Below, piece after piece: positions 1-5,973 of a stretch of 6,625 nt of DNA; position 1 is the stretch's first letter; the number at the start of each line of letters is the position of its first letter. Below the pieces are notes generated by a model. It made no database searches and was not told where the DNA came from. It worked only from the letters and a program-made list of their open reading frames with translations. The position numbers and the translations under genes were made by a program. This stretch comes from an uncultured Clostridia bacterium. Lineage in GTDB: Bacteria; Bacillota; Clostridia; Oscillospirales; CAG-272. Where the stretch lies: NCBI GenBank assembly GCA_946055715.1, contig CAMGGT010000053.1, positions 1 to 6,625 of the forward strand, written 5' to 3'.

Positions 1-24
1 ACCGCCCCGAATACCAAAACCCAC

Positions 25-30
25 AAGGAG
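25..30 (+). promoter_or_regulatory. Shine-Dalgarno site of oppA
   Basis: AAGGAG lies 7 bases before the ATG at 38, which is optimal spacing, and it fixes the oppA start. The site sits in an A-rich, probably unstructured leader. The remaining bases from 1 to 24 show no recognisable promoter or operator, so the operon promoter is probably upstream of the window. Confidence 0.9.
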
Positions 31-37
31 AAAAAAC

Positions 38-2656
38 ATGAATCCCAAACTCAAAAAATGGCTCCCCTTCATCATCGGCGGCGCTGTGCTGCTGACCGTG
101 TCCATTGTATTGGTCGCGTGCTTCTTAAATCCGAATGACAACAAAACCGTCTACAACAACGAGACAGACCCGCTGGTCTTTTCTACCCTGGAGGTCGACA
201 AGGTCTTCAACCCCTTCTTCTCCACCTCCGCCACCGACAGCAATGTGGTGGGCATGACCCAGATCTCCATGCTGTCAAACGACAAAGAGGGCCATTATAC
301 CTACGGCGACGGTGAGGCCGTCGTGGTGAAGGACCTGCAGATCGTCACCGTCGGCAGGCCGGATGTGGACCAGACCACCACCTACTATTTCGTGCTGAAA
401 AACAATGTGCAGTTTTCCAACGGCAGCTATCTGACCATCCGAGATGTGCTGTTTAACCTGTATGTCTACCTTGACCCTGCCTACACCGGCTCCAGCACCA
501 TCTACTCCACAGACATCGTGGGGCTCAAAGAATACCGCACCCAGTCTGCAGACGAGACCGAGCAGGACAACTTCATGGCACAGTTCCAGACCGAGGCCTC
601 TGCCCGCATCGAGGCGCTGGTGGACGCGGCAACCAACATTCTGGACGAAAACACCAACCTTGACGCCGACGGTCTGCGCGAAAAATTGGTGGCGTATGCC
701 GCCGACAACGGCACCGGCTATGCCCACATCGTGGAGGACTATGACAAGGCGCTGACCCTGTTCCGTGAGGAGCTGGAAAACGACTGGTCCAACTCGCTTA
801 ACTCTTATGAAGACATCAAGTTCTTTGACAAAGACGGCAACGAACACACGGAAGCAAAGTTTGTGACCGATGTGGAGGCCTTCCTCTACAATTACAACTA
901 CATCACATGGAGCAGAAAGGATGCCGAACTGACCTACGGCGCCGGCTCCAAAGAGACCGTTCGCGGCTGGACCAAAGAGCAGGCCATCGACTTTGTCTAC
1001 CGCGCCAACATCCCCGACAACATCACCGAGGTGGTGCAATACTGGGTCACCGCCTCCAACCTTCACACCTATCTGACCAACCTGGCCATGGAAGAGCACT
1101 TCAATGGCCAGAGCAAAACCTATGAGAACATCTCCGGCATCCGCTTTGCCAACCGCACCGAGGCCGTCACCGTCAACGGCACCTCCTACGCCGCCCCCAC
1201 CTACAATGCCGACGGCAGCGTGCGCGCGGGCAACGAGGTGCTGAGCATCACCATCAACGGCGTGGACCCCAAGGCCATCTGGAACTTTGCCTTTGCCGTT
1301 GCCCCCATGTACTACTATTCCGACGCAGAGCATATTGCCGCCTTTGACTTTGAGCGCAACTTCGGCGTGGAATACGGCTCCCAGACCTTTATGACCGAGG
1401 TGGTCAAGGACCCCGACAAGATCGGCGTGCCGGTGGGCGCAGGCCCCTATGCCGCCAGCAAGGCCTCCGGCGGCATCGGGAACATTTCGGCCGGCGACTT
1501 CTATGACAAGGGCGTCATCTACTTCGAGCGCAACCCCTACTACATCATGGGCCCCGCCGTCATCAACAAGGTGCGCTTCCAGGTGGTGTCAAGCACCCAG
1601 ATCCTCAACACCCTCTACAACAAGCAGATCGACTTTGCCGAACCCAACGCCAAGCCCAAGACGATCGCCGAGCTCGACGGCAAAAAGGATGAGGGCATCG
1701 GCAACAAGTCCATCCGTACCTCCGGCTACGGCTACATCGGCATCAATGCCGGCAAGGTGCCGGATCTGAAGGTGCGCCAGGCCATCATGCACAGCATCAA
1801 CACCTTAAAGTGCGTGGAATACTATCAGAACACCGCCACCCCCATCTACCGCTCCCTGTCCATGGCCAACTGGGCCTATCCCAAAGGCGCCACCGCCTAC
1901 TATCCCTACATCGGCGGCCCTGTGCCGGAAGATCTGAGTGTGGTCAACCGCGATTACAGAGAGTATGTGACCGCCCTCGGCAAATCGGCGGGCGACACAT
2001 TGACCCTCGAAGAGCAAAAGGCATTCATCACCTCTCTTGTGGAAGAAGCGGGCTATTCTCTCAACGGAGACGGCGTGTATCAGAAGGGCAACTCCCTGCT
2101 CAAATACACCTTCACCGTCGCGGGTGAAGAGACCGACCACCCCGCCTGGCAGGCCATGTGGGACGCGGGCGTGCTGCTCAACGGCTGGGGCTTTGATATC
2201 AACGTCACCACCGACGCCAACGCGCTGAAAAAACTGTCCACCGGCGATCTGACCGTGTGGGCGGCGGCATGGGGCTCCACCATCGACCCGGATATGTTCC
2301 AGGTCTACCACAAGGATTCCACCGCCACCTCCACCCTCAACTGGGGCTATAAGCAGATCAAGCAGAATGTGGGCGGCAAATACGACACAGAGCTGGCCAT
2401 GATCGAAAAACTTTCTGAGATCATCGACGACGCACGCAAGACCACCGATCAGTACGAGCGTGCAGACCTGTATGCAGAAGCGCTTGACCTGGTGATGCAG
2501 CTGGCCATTGAGTTGCCCACCTACCAGAGAGACGACCTCTTTGCCTACAACACCGACAAGATCGACGAAAGCACCTTCACCCCGGACAGCGAGCTTTCTC
2601 CCTATAAAGGACTGACCAGCGACCTGTACCGCGTCTCACTCGTCACCGAAAGATGA
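38..2656 (+). CDS. oppA: Oversized oligopeptide-type ABC transporter substrate-binding lipoprotein
   Basis: This is the extracytoplasmic solute-binding protein of the importer (SBP family 5), which captures the ligand and hands it to OppB/OppC. The start has Lys4, Lys6 and Lys7, a hydrophobic stretch at about 8-27 and a lipobox LVAC ending at Cys28, so it should be a lipid-anchored surface protein. Family landmarks are FVLKNNVQFSNGSYLT followed by RDV at about 118-137, GVPVGAGPYAAS at 463-474, VIYFERNPYY at 493-502, GYIGIN followed by VRQAI near 565-583, and the late WAAAWGSTIDPDMF at 741-754. At 872 residues it is far longer than the usual 530-600. Most of the excess lies at about 167-365, an acidic and apparently helical insert between the first family block and the block at 366-430 (see findings). 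Neighbouring permease and ATPase genes confirm the role. The ligand is unknown: peptides are most likely, but nickel or other solutes are possible in this family. The family call is firm; the gene symbol is by context. Confidence 0.93.
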   Translation: MNPKLKKWLPFIIGGAVLLTVSIVLVACFLNPNDNKTVYNNETDPLVFSTLEVDKVFNPFFSTSATDSNVVGMTQISMLSNDKEGHYTYGDGEAVVVKDLQIVTVGRPDVDQTTTYYFVLKNNVQFSNGSYLTIRDVLFNLYVYLDPAYTGSSTIYSTDIVGLKEYRTQSADETEQDNFMAQFQTEASARIEALVDAATNILDENTNLDADGLREKLVAYAADNGTGYAHIVEDYDKALTLFREELENDWSNSLNSYEDIKFFDKDGNEHTEAKFVTDVEAFLYNYNYITWSRKDAELTYGAGSKETVRGWTKEQAIDFVYRANIPDNITEVVQYWVTASNLHTYLTNLAMEEHFNGQSKTYENISGIRFANRTEAVTVNGTSYAAPTYNADGSVRAGNEVLSITINGVDPKAIWNFAFAVAPMYYYSDAEHIAAFDFERNFGVEYGSQTFMTEVVKDPDKIGVPVGAGPYAASKASGGIGNISAGDFYDKGVIYFERNPYYIMGPAVINKVRFQVVSSTQILNTLYNKQIDFAEPNAKPKTIAELDGKKDEGIGNKSIRTSGYGYIGINAGKVPDLKVRQAIMHSINTLKCVEYYQNTATPIYRSLSMANWAYPKGATAYYPYIGGPVPEDLSVVNRDYREYVTALGKSAGDTLTLEEQKAFITSLVEEAGYSLNGDGVYQKGNSLLKYTFTVAGEETDHPAWQAMWDAGVLLNGWGFDINVTTDANALKKLSTGDLTVWAAAWGSTIDPDMFQVYHKDSTATSTLNWGYKQIKQNVGGKYDTELAMIEKLSEIIDDARKTTDQYERADLYAEALDLVMQLAIELPTYQRDDLFAYNTDKIDESTFTPDSELSPYKGLTSDLYRVSLVTER

Positions 2657-2664
2657 CGGCACCG

Positions 2665-2698
2665 CGGAGGGGGCGGCCGTGCCGCGGCACCCCTTCCG
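2665..2698 (+). promoter_or_regulatory. GC-rich nested stem-loop between oppA and oppB
   Basis: Bases 2665-2673 (CGGAGGGGG) pair with 2690-2698 (CCCCTTCCG) over 9 base pairs, including one G-U wobble. Inside, 2676-2679 (GCCG) pairs with 2685-2688 (CGGC) around a 5-base loop. No U tract follows; the next bases are GCCAAAAACG, so this is not a classical intrinsic terminator. A structure just after the binding-protein stop is known in other importer operons to protect the upstream mRNA from 3' decay or to thin out downstream transcription. That role is inferred here from position and pairing only. Confidence 0.6.
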
Positions 2699-2715
2699 GC
2701 CAAAAACGAATGTAC

Positions 2716-2722
2716 GGAAGAG
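2716..2722 (+). promoter_or_regulatory. Weak Shine-Dalgarno site of oppB
   Basis: GGAAGAG ends only 3 bases before the ATG at 2726. It is a poorer and closer match than the sites of oppA, oppC and oppF. No better site is present between the stem-loop and the start codon. It may contribute to lower oppB translation relative to oppA. Confidence 0.55.
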
Positions 2723-2725
2723 AAA

Positions 2726-3733
2726 ATGTTTAAGTATATTGTCAAACGTTTGCTGATTTCCATCCTCATTCTCGTCGGCGTTTCCCTCATCATCTACACC
2801 ATGGTGCGGCTGATGCCCAGCGACTATGTGGACCGGAAGTTCGCCACCCAGATCCAGACGGGTGCCGTTGACGAGGCCGAACTGCAGCACTTCAAGGAGC
2901 TGTACGGCATCGGCGACTCCTCCTTTAAGGGCATCGTCGGCGGGTACCTCAAATGGATGGGCAACCTTGTCCGGGGAGACCTGGGCACCTCCTTCAAGTA
3001 TGAAAAGCCCGTGGCGCAGGTCATCGGAGAGAATATGTGGATCTCCTTTGCCATCGCGGTGGTGGCCACCATTCTGCAGTTTCTCATCGCCATACCGCTG
3101 GGCATTTCCAGCGCCACCCACCAGTACTCTGTGCGGGATTATACGGTCACGGTCTTCACCATGATCGGCCTGTCGCTGCCCACCTACTTCTTTGCCGCCA
3201 TCGTCATCAAGCTGTTTGCGGTAGACCTGGGGTGGCTGCCCGCCAACGGACTGATCTATGCCACCAAAGACTATGCCGAAACCTTCCTCGGTGGGCTTGA
3301 AAAGTTCGGAGACATCATCCAGCACCTTATCCTGCCCATTTCGGTCAGCGTGATCCTGTCCATCGGCGGCCTGATGAGATATACCCGCACCAACACCCTG
3401 GAGGTGCTGGGGGCAGACTACATACGCACCGCGCGTGCCAAGGGCCTGTCTGAAAACAAGGTCATCTACAAGCACGCCTTCCGCAACACCCTCATTCCGC
3501 TGGCCACCCTGCTGGCGGGCATCCTGCCCTCCCTGTTCGGCGGCATGATGATCACCGAGCAGGTCTTCGGCATCGACGGCATCGGCCGACTGGCCTACCA
3601 GGCCTTGCGGGAAGGGGATGTGCCGTTTGTGATGGGCTATAACATGTTTCTGGCCATCCTCACCGTGATCGGCACATTGCTCTCGGACCTGATGTACTCC
3701 ATCGTTGACCCGCGCGTCAAACTCGGAAAGTGA
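2726..3733 (+). CDS. oppB: Oligopeptide ABC transporter permease, OppB/DppB type
   Basis: This is one of the two membrane subunits that form the import channel. The 335-residue length is normal for the family. The N-terminus has the typical short basic segment (FKYIVKRLL) and a first membrane helix at about 9-29, followed by an outer domain. Further hydrophobic segments lie at roughly 105-129, 140-167, 200-216, 257-280 and 302-325, giving six helices. The family signature GDLGTSF is at 84-90. The cytoplasmic coupling (EAA-type) loop lies at about 226-260 (GADYIRTARAKGL, then FRNTLIPL) and should contact one ATPase subunit. ITEQVFGIDGIGRL at 276-289 and the C-terminal DPR at 328-330 are also typical. 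It lies 69 bases after oppA and 10 before oppC. The first codons (AAG TAT ATT, then CGT TTG) are more AT-rich than the rest of the gene, which may keep the start open. The call is firm; substrate specificity is set mainly by OppA. Confidence 0.96.
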   Translation: MFKYIVKRLLISILILVGVSLIIYTMVRLMPSDYVDRKFATQIQTGAVDEAELQHFKELYGIGDSSFKGIVGGYLKWMGNLVRGDLGTSFKYEKPVAQVIGENMWISFAIAVVATILQFLIAIPLGISSATHQYSVRDYTVTVFTMIGLSLPTYFFAAIVIKLFAVDLGWLPANGLIYATKDYAETFLGGLEKFGDIIQHLILPISVSVILSIGGLMRYTRTNTLEVLGADYIRTARAKGLSENKVIYKHAFRNTLIPLATLLAGILPSLFGGMMITEQVFGIDGIGRLAYQALREGDVPFVMGYNMFLAILTVIGTLLSDLMYSIVDPRVKLGK

Positions 3734-3735
3734 GG
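3732..3735 (+). promoter_or_regulatory. Shine-Dalgarno site of oppC overlapping the oppB stop
   Basis: GAGG overlaps the TGA stop of oppB and lies 8 bases before the ATG at 3744. It decides the start: the upstream in-frame TTG at 3705 lies inside oppB and has no such site. Ribosomes ending oppB would sit over this site, so oppC is probably translationally coupled to oppB. Confidence 0.75.
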
Positions 3736-3743
3736 CGGAACCG

Positions 3744-4799
3744 ATGATAGAAGAAAAAAACACCGCCGCCGCACTGGAAGCAGACGAGGTGGCGGCAGAA
3801 GAAGAGACCGTTCTGGAAGAGACCTACAAAGAAATGAGCCCCGTGCGGCTGGTGCTGCGGCGGTTCTTCCGCTCCAAGCTCTCCATTGTGGGGCTGGTGA
3901 TGATTATTTTCCTGTTTCTGTTCTCCTTCCTCGGCCCGGTCATCTACAACAAGTGGGGCGAGGTGACGGTCGACCACTCCCCCGTCATCAACACCATCTA
4001 CAGCACCTATACCCACCGCGACGCGGCCGGAAATGAGATCACCGTGGTGGAAGTGCTGGAACACAAAAGCACCACCAACACCTATGCCGCCCCCGGCGGC
4101 GAACACCTGCTGGGCACGGATGACAAGGGCATGGATGTGTTCGTACGGCTGATGTACGGCGGGCGCATCTCGCTGACCATCGGCTTCATCGTCGTGCTGC
4201 TGGAGACCCTCATCGGCGTGGTGCTGGGCGGCATTTCCGGCTATTTCGGCGGCTGGGTCGACCAGGTGATCATGCGCATTGTGGACATCTTCAACTGCAT
4301 TCCCACATTGCCCATTCTGCTGATCGCCTCCGCCATGATCGACTCCTGGCAGATCGAGGCAGACAAACGCATCTACATCCTCATGGCCATCATCACCCTC
4401 TTCAGCTGGAGCGGCGTGGCGCGCCTGGTGCGCGGGCAGATCCTGTCTCTGCGCGAGCAGGAATACATCACCGCCACCGAGGTCATGGGTCTGCCTGCCT
4501 GGCGCAAGATCTTCTGCCACCTCATCCCCAATGTCATGCCGCAGCTCATCGTCTCTATGACCCTGGGCCTGGGCAGCGTGATTTTGTATGAGTCCACGCT
4601 GAGCTACCTCGGCCTGGGGGTGCAGTTGCCCAAGGCGGCGTGGGGCACCATGATCGCCACCGCAAACGACCCGGAGGTGCTCAGCTATCATGTCAACATG
4701 TGGTTGCCGGCCGGTGTGATGATCGTCATTGCCGTGCTGGGCTTCAACTTCATCGGAGACGGCCTGCGCGACGCCATGGACCCGAAGGCGAGGAAGTGA
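3744..4799 (+). CDS. oppC: Oligopeptide ABC transporter permease, OppC/DppC type
   Basis: This is the second channel subunit, partner of OppB. From the ATG at 3744 it has 351 residues, slightly longer than the usual 290-320. It opens with an acidic cytoplasmic tail (11 Asp/Glu and 2 Lys in residues 1-30), then SPVRLVLRRFFRSKLS at 32-47, the typical OppC entry into helix 1 (about 48-68). An outer segment at 69-120 precedes the family motif HLLGTDDKGMDV at 121-132 and RLMYGGRISL at 135-144. The motif has Met130 where most OppC proteins have Arg; I recall this variant in clostridial proteins, so it is probably a subfamily trait. More helices lie at about 144-166, 181-199, 210-228, 266-285 and 321-339. 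The coupling loop is at about 237-266 (REQEYITATEVMGL to HLIPNVMP). STLSYLGLGVQLP at 284-296 and the end FIGDGLRDAMDPK at 336-348 are classic for the family. It starts 10 bases after oppB and ends 4 bases before oppD. Confidence 0.96.
   Translation: MIEEKNTAAALEADEVAAEEETVLEETYKEMSPVRLVLRRFFRSKLSIVGLVMIIFLFLFSFLGPVIYNKWGEVTVDHSPVINTIYSTYTHRDAAGNEITVVEVLEHKSTTNTYAAPGGEHLLGTDDKGMDVFVRLMYGGRISLTIGFIVVLLETLIGVVLGGISGYFGGWVDQVIMRIVDIFNCIPTLPILLIASAMIDSWQIEADKRIYILMAIITLFSWSGVARLVRGQILSLREQEYITATEVMGLPAWRKIFCHLIPNVMPQLIVSMTLGLGSVILYESTLSYLGLGVQLPKAAWGTMIATANDPEVLSYHVNMWLPAGVMIVIAVLGFNFIGDGLRDAMDPKARK
4790..4796 (+). promoter_or_regulatory. Shine-Dalgarno site of oppD inside the end of oppC
   Basis: GAGGAAG covers the last sense codons of oppC and leaves 7 bases to the ATG at 4804 (10 from the GAGG core). 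It supports the start at 4804 over in-frame upstream codons within oppC and over the internal ATG at 4933, which is preceded by ACCGCGCCC and has no site. Confidence 0.7.
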
Positions 4800-4803
4800 G
4801 AAG

Positions 4804-5973
4804 ATGAAAAAGAACGACCAATATATATCTATTAAGGAAAGCCGCCGCATCATCCGTGAGAATATCCGGCAGATGAAATACTATGAGGCGCAGAAGCGCA
4901 AGCCCCGCGAACTCTCCGAATATACCGCGCCCATGAGAAGCAACGACAACCTGATCGAGATCGACAACCTCAAAACCTGCTTTTTTACCGACAACGGCAC
5001 CGTGATGTCGGTCAACGGCGTGTCTTTTGATGTGCCCAAGCAGAAGATCGTGGGCGTGGTGGGCGAGTCGGGCTGCGGCAAATCGGTCACCTCCCTCTCC
5101 ATCATGCAGCTGGTGCAGGCGCCCCAGGGGCAGGTGGTAGACGGGCAGATCCGCTTCAATTCCGGCGAGCTGGGTCAGACGGAAGACGGGCGCGACATCG
5201 CCTATGACATCGCCAGGACCCCCACAAGCGAAATGTACCGCATCCGCGGCAAAGACATCACCATGATCTTTCAGGAGCCCATGACCAGTCTCAACCCCGT
5301 GTTCACCATCGGGTATCAGCTGGATGAGGTCTCTTTCCTGCACACGCCCGGCATCTCAAAGGAAGACGCCCGCGCCACCAGCATCGAGATGCTGCGCAAG
5401 GTGGGCATCTCCATGCCGGAGCATACCTACGAATCTTACCCCCACGAGCTGTCGGGCGGTATGCGCCAGCGGGTGATGATCGCCATGGCTCTGGCGGGCG
5501 ACCCCAAGCTCATCATTGCAGACGAACCCACCACCGCGCTGGATGTGACCATTCAGGCGCAGATCCTGGAGCTGCTACGCGACCTGCAGAAGAAGCAGGG
5601 CTGTTCCATCATGCTCATCACCCATGACCTGGGCGTCATTGCCGAAATGGCAGACGAGGTGGTGGTGATGTATGCCGGCCGCGTGATCGAAAAGGGCACC
5701 GCGCAGGACATCTTCCATCATCCCCTGCACCCCTATACCATCGGCCTGCAGAAGTCCAAACCCATGATCAATACCGACACAAACGAGCCGCTTTACTCCA
5801 TTCCGGGGCAGGTGCCAAGCCCCATCAATCTGCCCAACACCTGCTATTTCCGCGGCCGCTGTGACAAATGCAACAAAAAGTGCGCCGGCCCCTATCCCGC
5901 CGGGGTGCAGGTCTCAGATACCCATTGGGTGGCCTGCTATCTCTACGAAAACGGAAAGGAGGAGAACCAATGA
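4804..5973 (+). CDS. oppD: Oligopeptide ABC transporter ATP-binding protein, OppD/DppD type
   Basis: This is one of the two cytoplasmic ATPases powering import. It has all nucleotide-binding motifs: Walker A GESGCGKS at 87-94, Q-loop Gln157 in FQEP, signature LSGGM at 216-220, Walker B LIIADE at 236-241, D-loop TALD at 244-247 and switch His274 in THD. The C-terminal oligopeptide-transporter domain shows [10 protein letters not shown] at about 306-315, then IPGQVPSP at 333-340. Cysteines follow at 347, 353, 360 and 378, the spacing that binds a [4Fe-4S] cluster in DppD/OppD structures; Cys356 is additional. At 389 residues it exceeds the usual 325-360, because about 45 residues precede the ABC core ([12 protein letters not shown] at 50-61). 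That tail is strongly basic (12 Lys/Arg, 4 Asp/Glu in 1-35) and looks helical. The gene follows oppC by 4 bases and overlaps oppF by 4. The family call is firm; the tail's role is unknown. Confidence 0.96.
   Translation: MKKNDQYISIKESRRIIRENIRQMKYYEAQKRKPRELSEYTAPMRSNDNLIEIDNLKTCFFTDNGTVMSVNGVSFDVPKQKIVGVVGESGCGKSVTSLSIMQLVQAPQGQVVDGQIRFNSGELGQTEDGRDIAYDIARTPTSEMYRIRGKDITMIFQEPMTSLNPVFTIGYQLDEVSFLHTPGISKEDARATSIEMLRKVGISMPEHTYESYPHELSGGMRQRVMIAMALAGDPKLIIADEPTTALDVTIQAQILELLRDLQKKQGCSIMLITHDLGVIAEMADEVVVMYAGRVIEKGTAQDIFHHPLHPYTIGLQKSKPMINTDTNEPLYSIPGQVPSPINLPNTCYFRGRCDKCNKKCAGPYPAGVQVSDTHWVACYLYENGKEENQ
5955..5962 (+). promoter_or_regulatory. Strong Shine-Dalgarno site of oppF inside oppD
   Basis: AAAGGAGG, a near-perfect match to the anti-SD sequence, lies within the last codons of oppD and 7 bases before the oppF ATG at 5970. 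With the ATGA overlap it implies efficient coupled translation, suiting a complex that needs OppD and OppF in equal amounts. Confidence 0.85.

Noticed and set aside
275..1333. Long minus-strand open frame (352 codons) opposite oppA
   Set aside because: Its predicted product is a Gly/Val/His-rich composition with no domain, as expected when a GC-rich plus-strand gene is read in the opposite frame. oppA on the other strand has a clear RBS, lipobox and family motifs.
2665..2710. Intrinsic transcription terminator after oppA
   Set aside because: The stem is strong, but it is followed by GCCAAAAACGAATG with no U tract, and the rest of the operon follows at once. Partial attenuation or mRNA protection is a better reading.
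2710..2733. Seven-codon open frame (MYGRENV) overlapping the oppB start
   Set aside because: It has no ribosome-binding site of its own, and its sequence is explained by the oppB leader. A leader-peptide role cannot be supported.
2735..2740. TATATT as a -10 box for an internal promoter at oppB
   Set aside because: It lies inside the coding sequence and has no -35-like hexamer at a 16-18-base spacing upstream.
3705..3743. Upstream TTG start for oppC, adding 13 residues
   Set aside because: It lies inside oppB with no ribosome-binding site. The ATG at 3744 has GAGG at 8-base spacing.
2636..3763. Long minus-strand open frame (375 codons) opposite oppB
   Set aside because: It mirrors oppB codons, is rich in His, Gln, Gly and Asp, has no membrane or enzyme motif, and crosses the oppA-oppB gap only because of GC bias.
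4729..4803. Upstream extension of oppD into oppC
   Set aside because: The extra codons overlap the conserved end of oppC and give no family sequence. The ATG at 4804 follows a GAGGAAG site.
3717..4853. Long minus-strand open frame (378 codons) opposite oppC
   Set aside because: It has the same antisense-shadow composition (long His/Asp/Gly runs) and spans the oppB-oppC and oppC-oppD junctions, where the plus-strand genes are well supported.
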